Made by a program: the position numbers and the translations under genes. A stretch of 41,351 nt of DNA from a bacterium (GTDB lineage: Bacteria > Hinthialibacterota > Hinthialibacteria > OLB16). Location of the stretch: contig JAJVIK010000003.1 of assembly GCA_022072055.1 (NCBI GenBank), positions 1-41,351 on the forward strand. The letters run 5' to 3'. Below are positions 1-8,833 of the stretch, one piece after another (within the stretch, counting starts at the first letter, position 1; every line of letters starts with the position of its first letter). The notes under the pieces were generated by a model. It saw only the letters and a list, made by a program, of their open reading frames with translations, was not told the origin of the DNA and ran no database searches.

Positions 1-1
1 G

Positions 2-169
2 GAGCGTCTCGCGCAGCAGATTCGCTTGCTCATGCACGATGGCGAGTATTACCGGGAGCGCGGTCTCGCGTGCCGCTTCGTGGCCTCGCATTACACGTGG
101 GAGAAGGTGGCGGTGCGGTATTCTGAGATGCTTGCCGAGATCGCGGAAAAAAGGACGCCGGAGTCTTGA
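2..169 (+). CDS. C-terminal end of a group 1 (GT4) glycosyltransferase, partial
   Basis: An open frame enters from the left edge and ends at a TGA at 167-169, giving the last 55 residues. The tail ends in a Tyr-Thr-Trp-Glu-Lys-Val-Ala helix followed by Tyr-Ser-Glu-Met-Leu. This is the usual C-terminal helix of GT4 (GT-B fold) glycosyltransferases, where a conserved 'FsWe' segment precedes a helix ending near 'Y..ll'. The catalytic part lies outside the window, so donor and acceptor cannot be inferred. It is too short for certainty; the assignment rests on this terminal motif alone. It probably reads towards gatA, about 96 bases downstream. Confidence 0.5.
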   Translation, partial: ERLAQQIRLLMHDGEYYRERGLACRFVASHYTWEKVAVRYSEMLAEIAEKRTPES

Positions 170-265
170 TGCAGGCCGTCTCGGTCTTCATTGACACCCC
201 CGATCCCATCGGTTTCAATCCTGTCCCATTCCCGCCCCAAGCAGGGTTTCTGGAAGGAGCATTCG

Positions 266-1696
266 ATGCCGGAAAGCGCCGTGAAACTGGCCGCGCGCCT
301 GCGCGCCAAGGAGATCTCCGCGCGCGAGGTGATGGAGGACCTGATTCCACGCCTGGAGGCGCGGAACCGTGACCTGAACGCCTATGTCACTCTCTGTCCG
401 GACCAGGCCCGGAAGCAGGCGGAGGAGATCGACAACCGCCGCGCCAAGGGAGAGGAGCTTTCCCCTTGGGCGGGTCTTCCCATCGGAGTCAAGGATGTGA
501 TCTGCACGCAGGGCATTCGGACCACCTGCTCCTCCAGGATGCTGGAGACCTTCGTGCCTCCTTATGACGCGACCGTGGTTCGGAAGCTGAAGGAGCACGG
601 GTTCCTCATTGTCGGCAAGACCAACATGGATGAGTTTGCGATGGGGTCATCCACGGAGAACAGCGCCTTCTTCACCACCCGCAATCCGGCGGATCTCGAA
701 CGGGTGCCGGGGGGATCGAGCGGCGGCTCGGCGGCGGCCGCCGCCGCGGGGATTCCGGCGCTGACCCTCGGTTCGGACACCGGCGGCTCAATCCGTCAAC
801 CGGCGGCCTTTTGCGGCTGTGTCGGACTCAAGCCGACCTATGGAAGAGTGAGTCGCTACGGCCTGATCGCGTTCGCCTCCTCGCTCGATCAGATCGGCCC
901 TTTCGCCCAGACTGTCGAGGACACCGCCATGCTGCTGGGAGTCCTCGCGGGACAGGACCCCATGGATGCCACCTCGATTCCCGGTCCGGTCCCGGATTAC
1001 CTCGCGGGACTGCATGGGGACATCCGCGGAACCCGGATCGGAATTCCCGGCGAGTACTTCGCGGAGGGTCTCGACCCGGAGGTCCGCGCCGAAATCGAAA
1101 AGGGGATCAAGACCTTGGAGGGGCTGGGCTGCGAGGTGGTGGAGGTGAACCTGCCTCACACGGAATACGGGATCGCGGCCTATTATTTCACCTGCACCGC
1201 CGAGGCGAGCTCGAACCTGGCGCGCTATGATGGGGTGGTGTTCGGCCATCGCGCGAATGAGAGCGGGGATATCGTGGAGATGGCGGCCAAGACCCGCGCC
1301 GAGGGGTTCGGCGCGGAAGTCAAGCGGCGCATCATGCTGGGGACTTATGTTCTCTCGTCGGGTTTCTATGACGCCTACTATTTGAAGGCGCAACGGGTTC
1401 GCACGCTCATCAAGCGGGACTTTGAGAAGGCCTTCGGGAAATGCGACTTGATAGTCACCCCAACCACCCCCACCACCGCCTTCAAGGCGGGAGAAAAGAC
1501 CTCCGACCCACTGGAAATGTATCTCTCGGATGTCTACACGACCACCATCAATCTGGCGGGAGTGGCGGGCCTCTCCGTGCCGTGCGGAAAAGACTCCAAG
1601 GGCCTTCCGGTCGGCATGCAGATCATCTCGCCGGTGCTTGGAGAGGAGAACCTTCTCCAGGTGGCGCACCAGTTCCAGCTGGCGCATGCTTGTTAA
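266..1696 (+). CDS. gatA: Glutamyl-tRNA(Gln)/aspartyl-tRNA(Asn) amidotransferase subunit A
   Basis: Amidase-signature enzyme, the glutaminase subunit of GatCAB, which converts Glu-tRNA(Gln) (or Asp-tRNA(Asn)) to the amidated form in the cytoplasm. The start was set at ATG 266, not the in-frame codon at 191, because TGGAAGGAGC lies just upstream and the family N-terminus begins here. This gives 476 residues. The Ser-cisSer-Lys triad is visible: Lys76 in GVKDV, Ser151 in GGSSGGS and Ser175 in DTGGSIRQP. The C-terminus stops right after a [11 protein letters not shown] helix, roughly ten residues shorter than many GatA proteins, which is probably harmless. gatB and gatC are not adjacent. The stop codon overlaps the stop of the convergent TerC gene in a shared TTAA. 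Confidence 0.95.
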   Translation: MPESAVKLAARLRAKEISAREVMEDLIPRLEARNRDLNAYVTLCPDQARKQAEEIDNRRAKGEELSPWAGLPIGVKDVICTQGIRTTCSSRMLETFVPPYDATVVRKLKEHGFLIVGKTNMDEFAMGSSTENSAFFTTRNPADLERVPGGSSGGSAAAAAAGIPALTLGSDTGGSIRQPAAFCGCVGLKPTYGRVSRYGLIAFASSLDQIGPFAQTVEDTAMLLGVLAGQDPMDATSIPGPVPDYLAGLHGDIRGTRIGIPGEYFAEGLDPEVRAEIEKGIKTLEGLGCEVVEVNLPHTEYGIAAYYFTCTAEASSNLARYDGVVFGHRANESGDIVEMAAKTRAEGFGAEVKRRIMLGTYVLSSGFYDAYYLKAQRVRTLIKRDFEKAFGKCDLIVTPTTPTTAFKAGEKTSDPLEMYLSDVYTTTINLAGVAGLSVPCGKDSKGLPVGMQIISPVLGEENLLQVAHQFQLAHAC

Positions 1697-2430
1697 GATT
1701 CTCTCACTCCGTGCAACTGAACCGGCTCCGCCTTCTTGCGAACCCGGATGTTCAAAGTCTCCACGAAAAGCGAGAACGCCATGGCGAAGTAGATGTAGCC
1801 CTTCTCGATGTGTTTCCCGAAACCTTCCGCGACCAGCATCACTCCGATCAGAAGCAGGAACGAGAGCGCCAGCATTTTGAAGGTGGGGTGGCGCTCGATG
1901 AATCGAGTTACGCTCCCCGCGAAGATCAGCATCACGATCACCGCGATGACCACCGCGGCGATCATGACCGCAACGCTCTGGGCCATTCCCACCGCGGTGA
2001 TCACCGAATCGAGCGAAAACACGATATCGAGCAGCAAAATCTGGATTACCGTTCCGGTAAACGAGCGCGCCTTGGTCGCGCCGGAGAGTTCGTGCTCCGC
2101 GCCTTCCAGCTTGTCGTGAATCTCGTAGGTTGACTTGGCGATCAGGAACAAGCCGCCAAACAGGAGGATCAAATCCCTCCCCGAAAAGTCATGCCCAAGC
2201 GAGCCGAAAAGCGGGTGGGTGAGACTCATCACCCAGCCAATCGCGAGCAGCAACCCCACGCGCATCACCATGGCGAGCGCCAGCCCGATGAACCGGGCCC
2301 GGCCTTGCTGGTCCGGCGGCAACTTGCCGGCCAGGATCGCGATGAAGATGACGTTGTCGATCCCCAAGACCACCTCAAGACTGGTGAGCGTAAGGAGGGC
2401 GATCAGGTTTTCAGTGGTCAACCATTCCAT
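1693..2430 (-). CDS. TerC family integral membrane protein
   Basis: A 245-residue polytopic protein of the TerC family (inner-membrane proteins linked to tellurite resistance, and to manganese/metal export in Alx/YkoY-type members). The N-terminus has the diagnostic segment [15 protein letters not shown], whose acidic Glu-Asp pair sits in transmembrane helix 1, followed by the conserved [10 protein letters not shown] loop. A second half near residues 130-165 repeats the pattern as [17 protein letters not shown]. Hydrophobic stretches suggest about seven helices. The start ATG at 2430 has no clear Shine-Dalgarno sequence. The gene follows the aminotransferase by 18 bases and probably shares its transcript. 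The substrate is not evident; manganese efflux is only a family-based guess. Confidence 0.9.
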   Translation of the reverse strand: MEWLTTENLIALLTLTSLEVVLGIDNVIFIAILAGKLPPDQQGRARFIGLALAMVMRVGLLLAIGWVMSLTHPLFGSLGHDFSGRDLILLFGGLFLIAKSTYEIHDKLEGAEHELSGATKARSFTGTVIQILLLDIVFSLDSVITAVGMAQSVAVMIAAVVIAVIVMLIFAGSVTRFIERHPTFKMLALSFLLLIGVMLVAEGFGKHIEKGYIYFAMAFSLFVETLNIRVRKKAEPVQLHGVRES

Positions 2431-2448
2431 GGGGCGGCGGGTCCGGAA

Positions 2449-3648
2449 TCAGAGGGAATCGACAAACCGTTTCATGCGCCCCATCGCTTGGGAAATGACC
2501 TCGAGCGAGGTCGCGTAGGAGCAGCGGACATGCCCCTCGCCGCTGTCTCCGAAGGCATCCCCCGGAACCACCGCGACATCCTGCTCCTCAAGCAGGCGCA
2601 GGGCGAATTCCTCGCTGGAGAGACCGCTCTCCCGAATCGAGGGGAAGGCATAGAAGGCGCCGCCCGGCAAGTGGCAGGGCAACCCCATTTCGTTCAGGCT
2701 CTTCACGATGAACCGCCGTCGGCGGGCGTAATCCTCCACCATCCGCCGGCAGTCCTCATCGCCATGATCGAGCGCCTCCATCCCCGCCATCTGTCCGGTG
2801 ATCCCGGCGCACATGATCTGGTACTGATGGATCTTGGTCATGGCCGCGAGAATGTCCGAAGGCCCTGCGGCATACCCAATCCGCCAGCCGGTCATCGCCC
2901 AGGCCTTGGAGAGCCCATGCAGCAGGATGGTCCGATCCTTGAGTCCCGGAAGGGAGGCAAACGAGGTGTGCTTTCCCTCGTAGGTGAGGGGACTGTAAAT
3001 CTCGTCGCTTAAGAGGATCAAATCCTTGCGGATGATCCAGTCGGCGAGTTTCCGCATCGCGGAAGGCTCGATGGTCGCGCCGGTCGGATTGCCGGGGAAA
3101 TTGAACAGGATCGCGCGAGTCCTCGGAGAGCAACGCCGCTCGAGGTCCTCCAAGGTGGGAACGAAGCCCGTGAGGGAGTGGGTCGGGACTGAAACCGGAA
3201 CTCCCCCGGCGAGCTCCACCAGCGCAGGGTAGGAGACAAAGCACGGTTCGGGGATTAAGACCTCATCCTCCGCCTCCAGCATCGCGCGGAAGGCTAGATC
3301 CAGGGCTTCGCTCACCCCCACGGTGACCAGGATCTCCGTCTCCGGGTTGTAGCTCACTCCCATCTCCCGCTCAAGCCAGCGCGCGATGGACTGACGGAAC
3401 GGCAGGTATCCCTGGTTGGAGGTGTAGGAAGTGTGCCCCTTTTCCAGCGAGAAGATTCCCTGTTCGCGAATGGCCCACGGAGTCGAGTAGTCCGGCTCCC
3501 CCACTCCCAGCGAAAGGATCTCCGGTCGCCCCAGAACCAAGTCGAAGAAGCGCCGGATGCCGGAGGGCTTCAGGTTGGCCACACGGCTCGCCACCCGAGA
3601 GCGTCTCTCGCTTGAGACTTCCGGTTGTGTGACAAGAGCGGTGCTCAC
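2449..3648 (-). CDS. PLP-dependent aminotransferase, class I/II
   Basis: Fold-type I aminotransferase of the AspC/PatA group; it transfers amino groups between an amino acid and a 2-oxo acid in the cytoplasm. Visible family marks are GVGEPDYSTP near the N-terminus, the NFPGNPTGA segment, the DEIYSPLTY segment and the PLP Schiff-base lysine in HGLSKAWAMTGWRIGY. The start is uncertain. GGAGG lies only 2 bases before the ATG at 3654 but 8 bases before the GTG at 3648, so GTG is preferred; an upstream TTG at 3669 is unlikely. Length is about 399 residues, normal for the family. The substrate cannot be read from sequence. It leads a probable two-gene transcript with the TerC gene. Confidence 0.93.
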   Translation of the reverse strand: MSTALVTQPEVSSERRSRVASRVANLKPSGIRRFFDLVLGRPEILSLGVGEPDYSTPWAIREQGIFSLEKGHTSYTSNQGYLPFRQSIARWLEREMGVSYNPETEILVTVGVSEALDLAFRAMLEAEDEVLIPEPCFVSYPALVELAGGVPVSVPTHSLTGFVPTLEDLERRCSPRTRAILFNFPGNPTGATIEPSAMRKLADWIIRKDLILLSDEIYSPLTYEGKHTSFASLPGLKDRTILLHGLSKAWAMTGWRIGYAAGPSDILAAMTKIHQYQIMCAGITGQMAGMEALDHGDEDCRRMVEDYARRRRFIVKSLNEMGLPCHLPGGAFYAFPSIRESGLSSEEFALRLLEEQDVAVVPGDAFGDSGEGHVRCSYATSLEVISQAMGRMKRFVDSL

Positions 3649-3707
3649 GGCCATCTCCTCCAAACTCAATGGCCCCTTCTAATCGGGATGGGGCCGGAAT
3701 GGAAGGG

Positions 3708-3735
3708 AGTCTACCAGAATCCGGAATTCGACAAA
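3708..3735 (-). promoter_or_regulatory. Candidate sigma70 promoter for the aminotransferase/TerC pair
   Basis: On the minus strand, TTTGTC (3730-3735) is separated by 16 bases from TAGACT (3708-3713). The site lies about 60 bases before the aminotransferase start. It is a moderate consensus match read by eye. Confidence 0.4.
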
Positions 3736-3759
3736 GGGCCGTGATTTCGCGCACGCCAA

Positions 3760-3787
3760 TTGACCCCGAGTTTGGGTTGCATACACT
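3760..3787 (+). promoter_or_regulatory. Promoter upstream of the GT2 gene, near-leaderless
   Basis: TTGACC (3760-3765), a 16-base spacer and TACACT (3782-3787). The ATG at 3799 is only 11 bases after the -10 box and no Shine-Dalgarno sequence intervenes, so the transcript would have a leader of about 0-5 bases. Confidence 0.55.
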
Positions 3788-3798
3788 CCTAGCCCGTC

Positions 3799-4530
3799 AT
3801 GGACCACCCTTCCCCTGAAGTCTCGCTTGTCATTCCCGCGTACAACGAAGAGCAGCGCCTCTCCCAGTCGCTTGCCGAGGTCGCGGCGTTCATGAACTCA
3901 TTTCCGATGCCGATGGAGGTCTTGATCGTCAACGACGGCAGCCGCGACCGGACCCCGGAAATCGCGCGGGAATTCATCCGTGTCCATCCGATGGGTAACC
4001 GCTTCGAGCTGGTTCAATATGGGGCCAACCGGGGAAAAGGGTTCGCCGTGGCGGAGGGACTGCGGAAGGCGCGCGGGGAATGGATTGTTTTTTCAGACAC
4101 GGACCTCTCGGCCCCCATTGACCAACTTCCCCGTTTGATCGCCGAGCTCGAACGCGGCGCTGACTTGGCCATCGCCTCCCGGCGACTCCGAGAATCCGAG
4201 GTCGTCGGGCTTCCTCTCTCCATCCGGCTGCGCTCCCGGTTCTTTTCGATTCTCTCGCGTATCCTGGTGCTTCCGGGAATCAAGGACACTCAGTGCGGAT
4301 TCAAGGCCTACCGTCGCGAGGCCGCGCTCGCCTTGGTCGAGAGACAGAAGATCGACGGATACACCTTCGATGTGGAACACCTTCTCCTCGCCCGGCGGAT
4401 GGGACTGAAGGTGGTGGAGGTCCCGGTGAAATGGATCTTTTCCGAAGGCTCCCAGATTCACGGGTTCCGGGATTCCGCCCGGATGTTCCGAGACCTCCTC
4501 GCGATTCCGAGGCTTCATCCGAAGAAGTAG
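3799..4530 (+). CDS. Family 2 glycosyltransferase, ALG5/dolichyl-phosphate glucosyltransferase-like
   Basis: A 243-residue GT-A fold glycosyltransferase. It starts with VSLVIPAYNEE (residues 8-18), then VNDGSRDRT (about 44-52), ANRGKGFAVAEGL and the metal/nucleotide-binding FSDTDLSAP, with Asp100 and Asp102 as the DxD-like pair. DTQCGFKAYRR near residue 170 is characteristic of the dolichyl/polyprenyl-phosphate glucosyl- or mannosyltransferase branch. By family it would move a hexose from a nucleotide sugar to a polyprenyl phosphate at the inner face of the membrane. No C-terminal membrane helices are present, so it is the short, soluble-domain type. It is transcribed alone, divergent from the aminotransferase. 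Confidence 0.88.
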   Translation: MDHPSPEVSLVIPAYNEEQRLSQSLAEVAAFMNSFPMPMEVLIVNDGSRDRTPEIAREFIRVHPMGNRFELVQYGANRGKGFAVAEGLRKARGEWIVFSDTDLSAPIDQLPRLIAELERGADLAIASRRLRESEVVGLPLSIRLRSRFFSILSRILVLPGIKDTQCGFKAYRREAALALVERQKIDGYTFDVEHLLLARRMGLKVVEVPVKWIFSEGSQIHGFRDSARMFRDLLAIPRLHPKK

Positions 4531-4535
4531 CGTGA

Positions 4536-4554
4536 CATGGGCGACCGGCCCATG
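4536..4554. terminator. Inverted repeat between convergent genes, possible bidirectional terminator
   Basis: CATGGGC, a 5-base loop (GACCG) and GCCCATG form a perfect 7-bp hairpin in the 36-base gap between the stops of the GT2 gene and the enolase-superfamily gene. There is no T-run on either side, so termination is inferred from position and stem only. Confidence 0.4.
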
Positions 4555-4566
4555 CAAACCGCTCCC

Positions 4567-5685
4567 CTACACCGCACGCAAAGCTTCCATCCTCGATTCC
4601 TCCACGCTTACTCCAAGGCCGGGTCCCTTCGGAACCCGCAGTTTCCCACCCTCCGGGGCAAGCGGTTCGGAGAGCAAGGAACCCACCAGGAACTGGGGGC
4701 CATTGAGCGCGGCGGGGTGCTGAAGGTTGTAAGCGCCATACAGGTTGAGGGAGGCCGCGAGGGAGAGATCGGGATCGGTGAGGCCGCTACCGAGGAACAT
4801 CAGACCCTCCGATTCGAGGATTTCAACCTGACGGCGCGCGGAAAGCAGCCCACCGCAGCGCGCGGGTTTCATCGCCACCCCATCCAGGCAACCGAGGCGA
4901 AAGAACTCGACAAGATCCTCCGGGGAGACCACCCCCTCGTCCATGACAATCGGCAGCGCTCCCTGTCTCTTAAGAGCCTGATAGCCCGAAAGCCGGTTGG
5001 CCGGGAGTGGTTGCTCCAGGACCGGGACACCGATGTCCGCGAGCTGCGGAGCCACATCCAGCGCGGTCTTCAGGTCATAGCCCCCGTTCGCGTCACACCA
5101 CAAGAAACCCTCAGGGACACACCGCTTCACAATCCGGCACATCTCCAGGTCAAACACTGGGTCGGGCGCGACCTTGACATTGAAGTGCTCATAGCCCCGC
5201 CTTCGCCCCTCCTCGATCATCGGTTCGAGGTCCTCGAGGTTTTTCGGGTTGAGGGTCCAGCTCAGAGTGATTTCCTCGCGCCCGGTTCGCCCCCAAAGTT
5301 CGCGGACATTCTTGCCAAGGGCCTTGCCGATCAGGTCATGCAGCGCGAGATCGATCCCCGCCTTGGTGATCGGCGCGCCGGTTGAGAACGATCCGGCGAT
5401 CTCTCGGTTCAGGAGGGTGTGAACGGCATCCAGATCGAGCGGGTCGATGCCGACCAGGAGCGGCGCGAGATACCGCTCCAAGGCGCTCACCGCGCTCTCC
5501 AGGGTTTCATAGCTCCAGCGTGGGACCGGAACGCTCTGTCCCCAGCCCGTGGTCCCATCCTCGGAGACGATCTTAACCAGAACCGCCGCGCGACCCGGCG
5601 GACCGGATGGGCTTTCAAAGAACTTGAAACGCCCCACGGTGGGGTAGCGCAGCGGAATGATTTCCACGCCTGTGATGCGGTTCAT
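4567..5685 (-). CDS. Mandelate racemase/muconate lactonizing enzyme family protein (enolase superfamily)
   Basis: A 372-residue enolase-superfamily enzyme with an N-terminal capping domain and a C-terminal barrel. Metal ligands appear as Asp198 (CDANGGY), Glu224 (LEQPL) and Asp249 (MDEG); a barrel lysine, Lys273, sits in AMKPARCGG. The usual KxK motif on strand 2 reads Asn169-Val-Lys171, so the first lysine is lost while the second, usually the base in mandelate racemase-like members, remains. Members racemise, dehydrate or cycloisomerise carboxylates; the substrate is not inferable. Its ATG overlaps the stop of the SGNH hydrolase gene as ATGA, indicating translational coupling. A role in handling a hydrolysis product of that partner is possible but speculative. 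Confidence 0.9.
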   Translation of the reverse strand: MNRITGVEIIPLRYPTVGRFKFFESPSGPPGRAAVLVKIVSEDGTTGWGQSVPVPRWSYETLESAVSALERYLAPLLVGIDPLDLDAVHTLLNREIAGSFSTGAPITKAGIDLALHDLIGKALGKNVRELWGRTGREEITLSWTLNPKNLEDLEPMIEEGRRRGYEHFNVKVAPDPVFDLEMCRIVKRCVPEGFLWCDANGGYDLKTALDVAPQLADIGVPVLEQPLPANRLSGYQALKRQGALPIVMDEGVVSPEDLVEFFRLGCLDGVAMKPARCGGLLSARRQVEILESEGLMFLGSGLTDPDLSLAASLNLYGAYNLQHPAALNGPQFLVGSLLSEPLAPEGGKLRVPKGPGLGVSVEESRMEALRAV

Positions 5686-6410
5686 TTGTTCCCCCCATCC
5701 AGGTCCGTGGGCTTTGGAATCGACTGCTTCAAGTGGGGGCGCAGGAGGTCTGTCCAGAGCTGGTAACCGGCACGACTCAGGTGGAGACCGTCGGCCACGA
5801 AAAGCTCCCCACGTGGGCGGCCCTCCGGTCCGAGCATCGGGGAAAACACATCCAAGTACGAAAGGCGCGAATCGGTGGCGATGAACTCCCGGATGAGTCG
5901 ATTGGCCTCGCTTTGGACCTCCCGGAATTTGGCGCGGGCGATGCTCGGCTTGATGGCGATGAACAGGATGCGCGTGTCAGGCAGTTCCTGATGGATGACT
6001 TCAGCAAAGGTCTTGAAGTCCTGGCACGCCGAGGCGGCCGAGACCCCCCCCGCCGTGTCGTTGTCACCGGCGTAGAACACAATCAGGCGGGGATTGTGGG
6101 GGAAAACCACGCGCGGGGCATACCGGATGCAGTCGCTGATCGTTGACCCCCCAAAGCCCCGATTTACCAACCGAATATCCGGAAAGGAGGCCGCGAGGTC
6201 CCAGAGACGGATGCTCGAGGAGCCATAGAGGAGGATCCCGCCCGGCGCCGGTGGAGAGACTCGGTCCGCCTCCTCGAAGAACCGAATCTCAGGCTCGAAG
6301 GGGCTTTCCTCGGCCGAGGCGCGGAGCGGATCGAGAAGGGTAAAAGGCATGATGGCAAACGAGAGCATAGCCCACGCCCGCTTTGTGAGAACCTCGGTCC
6401 GCTTTCTCAT
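5682..6410 (-). CDS. Exported SGNH/GDSL-type hydrolase
   Basis: A 242-residue esterase-like protein. ATG 6410 was chosen over an upstream in-frame start at 6518 because AAGGGGG lies 8 bases before it and the product begins with a signal-peptide-like stretch (MRKRTEVLTKRAW, a hydrophobic core, then ASA at about 31-33). SGNH blocks are present: block I as YGSSSIRLW (nucleophile probably Ser65), block II Gly in NRGFGGST, block III as AGDND (Asn117) and block V as DGLH (Asp207, His210). These enzymes remove acyl groups from lipids or carbohydrates, here in the periplasm or outside. The gene is divergent from the IMP-family gene and overlaps the enolase-superfamily gene by 4 bases. Confidence 0.88.
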   Translation of the reverse strand: MRKRTEVLTKRAWAMLSFAIMPFTLLDPLRASAEESPFEPEIRFFEEADRVSPPAPGGILLYGSSSIRLWDLAASFPDIRLVNRGFGGSTISDCIRYAPRVVFPHNPRLIVFYAGDNDTAGGVSAASACQDFKTFAEVIHQELPDTRILFIAIKPSIARAKFREVQSEANRLIREFIATDSRLSYLDVFSPMLGPEGRPRGELFVADGLHLSRAGYQLWTDLLRPHLKQSIPKPTDLDGGNK

Positions 6411-6470
6411 CGCGGATTCCCCCTTGCGAGTTGGGTTTCGCCGAGAATGGGAACCGTTTAGGATGCCCCC

Positions 6471-7316
6471 ATGACTCTCGACCAGACCATCATCAATCAA
6501 ACCCTCGCGATTACGCAAGAAGCCGGAAGGCTGCTACTGGAAAAGTTTGAAACCGACATCGAGGTGGGGATCAAGGGCAAGGAGGAGATTGTCACCGAGG
6601 CCGACCGCGCCAGCGAGGCCCTCCTCCATGAACGCTTGGGGAAAGTCCTCCCCGATGCGGGATTTTGTGGGGAGGAGACCGGAGTCCACCCCGGGGCGAG
6701 GGGCCTGATGTGGGTGGTTGACCCCCTGGACGGCACGCACAACTACTCGGTCGGCATCCCCCTGTGGGGGTGTTCGGTGGCGTTGCTCGACGAGCAACGG
6801 GTTCCCCTCTTCGGCGTGCTCGATTTCCCCACCTTGCGCAAGACCTTTTGGGCGCAACGGGGGGGAGGGGCTTTCCGTGACGGGGAACGAATTCGGGTGG
6901 ACACCAGCCCGCTCAACGAAACCTCCCTGGTGGGGGTCCAGTCGCGCATCCGCCTCGACCCCTTTCCCGTTCATGTGCAGCGGACCTGCTTTAAGTATTG
7001 CGGACGGTCCCTCGGGGCGATCGCTTACCACGCCTCGCTGATCGCGACGGGGAGGATGAGGGCCTGCGCCGATCTGACTGTCCGGCTTCATGACATCGCC
7101 GCCGCGATGGTGATCATCGAAGAGGCCGGCGGGATGGTTTCCAACCTGGATGGAGACCCCGTGCTGCCGGCGGAGCATTTCACGGGACCCTTCGAGGATC
7201 GGGTGTTGCCGTTCTATGCCGGTGACCCGGTCACCGGACCGGAGCTGCGGCGCTTCCTTTTCCCGGAAGGAACCCCTCCCGGGGCGCGGCTTTCACGCGG
7301 CCCCCTCACGGCCTAA
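6471..7316 (+). CDS. Inositol monophosphatase family phosphatase
   Basis: A 281-residue member of the Mg-dependent, Li-sensitive IMP/FBP/CysQ superfamily. Metal-binding motifs are the GEET loop (Glu68-Glu69), DPLDGT (Asp84, Asp87) and the C-terminal RLHDIAAAMVIIEEAGG, where Asp208 replaces the family's W-D-x-A-A as H-D-x-A-A. Substrates in the family include inositol phosphates, PAP and histidinol phosphate, and none can be singled out. No Shine-Dalgarno sequence precedes ATG 6471. A TAGGAT (6459-6464) ends 6 bases before it, with a weak TTCGCC 16 bases further upstream, so a leaderless transcript is likely. Confidence 0.92.
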   Translation: MTLDQTIINQTLAITQEAGRLLLEKFETDIEVGIKGKEEIVTEADRASEALLHERLGKVLPDAGFCGEETGVHPGARGLMWVVDPLDGTHNYSVGIPLWGCSVALLDEQRVPLFGVLDFPTLRKTFWAQRGGGAFRDGERIRVDTSPLNETSLVGVQSRIRLDPFPVHVQRTCFKYCGRSLGAIAYHASLIATGRMRACADLTVRLHDIAAAMVIIEEAGGMVSNLDGDPVLPAEHFTGPFEDRVLPFYAGDPVTGPELRRFLFPEGTPPGARLSRGPLTA

Positions 7317-7412
7317 CGGACCTGTAGAAGAATTTGTAGTCGATGGAGAAAGAACCGGATAGACTCTCGGTTGAAAAGGAAGACAGATTTCCGGAAACTC
7401 AGGGAGATCATC

Positions 7413-8216
7413 ATGCGCGCCGCGATCAAGCTCCACCTCGTCCATCTGACCGCCTCGCTGCTGGGGGTGTTGGTCTTTTCCCTCCCGGCCGTCGGGTATC
7501 CTTACCGGACCAGCTTCGAGGCGCCGGGTTTCAACTTGGGCGCGATAGAGGGCCAGGATGGATGGACAGGGATCGGCCAAATTCAGGATGCCTCCCCTTC
7601 TTTGGTGAATCGAGGGACCCAATCCCTGGAAATCAGCCAGACCTCCACGGTGAGCCGCAGCTTTGTCAACGGCCCATCCAGCGGAAAAGTGTACATCGAT
7701 GGTTTCTATCGCGGACCGACCATCAGCACCTTGCCTTCCGCGAGCAGCCTGGGAGAGGGGAGCTCGATTCTGGTCTTCCACGACACTCAGGGGATTGTGG
7801 CCCTGAATGGGGATGGAGTCGGTGGGGGAACCTGGGTTTCGTCGGGAATCCCGGTATCCACCTCGGGGCTGCAGCGAATCACCATCTGCCAAGATTACAG
7901 TAGCAAGACCTGGGAGCTGTATATCGACCAGGTCCTTGCGCCGGGGGGTCCTTTCGGATTCAAGGACAATTCGATCACTCAGTTCAACGGCATCGATATA
8001 GAGACCTCGGACAGCGGCAAGGGGTATCTGGACGATTTCTCCGCCACCAACGCGGTTCCGGAGTTCTTCGACAACGCCCTATTCGATTTCTCCTTGGAAT
8101 GGGACCATGAGACCGGGATGAACGAGACCCCGCTGGATTGGGACCTTGCGCCAGTGGATGATCAGGTGGATGGACGCGACCTCCTTGAACTCCTGAATCG
8201 AGTGCTGGGGCAGTAG
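7413..8216 (+). CDS. Exported LamG-like protein with a degenerate dockerin-like C-terminus
   Basis: A 267-residue protein of unknown function. ATG 7413 has AGGGAG 6 bases upstream and gives a signal peptide (charged start, hydrophobic core to about residue 28); an upstream TTG at 7371 is less likely. The body opens with YRTSFEAPGF and GQDGWTG, then alternates short strands, resembling concanavalin/LamG-type beta-sandwich domains found in exported proteins of planctomycete-like and Sumerlaeota-like bacteria. The end, LFDFSLEWDHETG followed by DDQVDGRDLLELLNRVLGQ, has the 'V-D-x-x-D-L-L-x-L' ending of dockerin/EF-hand repeats, but the calcium loop is imperfect with one extra residue. It is probably a surface or extracellular protein. 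Confidence 0.6.
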   Translation: MRAAIKLHLVHLTASLLGVLVFSLPAVGYPYRTSFEAPGFNLGAIEGQDGWTGIGQIQDASPSLVNRGTQSLEISQTSTVSRSFVNGPSSGKVYIDGFYRGPTISTLPSASSLGEGSSILVFHDTQGIVALNGDGVGGGTWVSSGIPVSTSGLQRITICQDYSSKTWELYIDQVLAPGGPFGFKDNSITQFNGIDIETSDSGKGYLDDFSATNAVPEFFDNALFDFSLEWDHETGMNETPLDWDLAPVDDQVDGRDLLELLNRVLGQ

Positions 8217-8221
8217 GAGTG

Positions 8222-8818
8222 ATGAAAGTCAAAGCTCGGGGCACGCTTCGGATCATCGCGGGGGAGGACCGTGGGCGGCGGTTGGCCAGTCCTTCGGATA
8301 ATCGGATTCGCCCGACGCCCGGCATGGCGCGGGAGGCGATCTGCAGCATCCTTCAGGATCGAATCCCGGGCAGCCGGTTTCTGGACCTCTATGCCGGGAC
8401 CGGCTCGGTGGGCCTGGAGGCGCTCTCGCGCGGGGCGATCTCGGTGACCTTTGTCGAATCGGGACGCGAGGCCATTCAGCTCCTGCGGGGCAATATCGCG
8501 GCGATGGGCCGCGCGCGCGACTGCCATCTGAAGGCCGCTCCCGCGGTGGAACAGTGCCGTCTTTTCACCCGGATGAAGCAGCGTTTTGACTTGGTGTTCG
8601 TGGATCCCCCGTACGACGACGCCGGATTGCCGATTCGGCTGCTGGAGCCGATCCTGGAGGCGGATGGGCTCCTTGTCTTTCAGCGGCCGGAACGCTTCCC
8701 GGTGGGCAACCCGTTTCATGGAACCCGCCTGGAATGCTATGACGCGCGGCGCTATGGAAGGGCGGAGTTCACCTTCTGGAGATTCCCCATCGGGCCGGTT
8801 GAGGCTCTTGGGGACTGA
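8222..8818 (+). CDS. rsmD: 16S rRNA (guanine(966)-N2)-methyltransferase RsmD
   Basis: A 198-residue class I SAM-dependent methyltransferase modifying G966 in the 30S head. Diagnostic marks: RIIAGEDRGRRL at the N-terminus, RPTPGMAREAI, the SAM-binding FLDLYAGTGSVGLEALSRGA (about residues 53-72) and the target-base motif DPPY (128-131). The start is ATG 8222, a few bases after the stop of the preceding gene; GTG 8219 is an alternative. The adjacent coaD downstream is the usual rsmD-coaD order of many bacteria. Confidence 0.94.
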   Translation: MKVKARGTLRIIAGEDRGRRLASPSDNRIRPTPGMAREAICSILQDRIPGSRFLDLYAGTGSVGLEALSRGAISVTFVESGREAIQLLRGNIAAMGRARDCHLKAAPAVEQCRLFTRMKQRFDLVFVDPPYDDAGLPIRLLEPILEADGLLVFQRPERFPVGNPFHGTRLECYDARRYGRAEFTFWRFPIGPVEALGD

Positions 8819-8833
8819 TCGGTTTTCCATCGC

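Noticed and set aside
2191-3012. 273-residue plus-strand frame across TerC and the aminotransferase
   Set aside because: It overlaps two well-supported genes on the other strand and has no recognisable domain.
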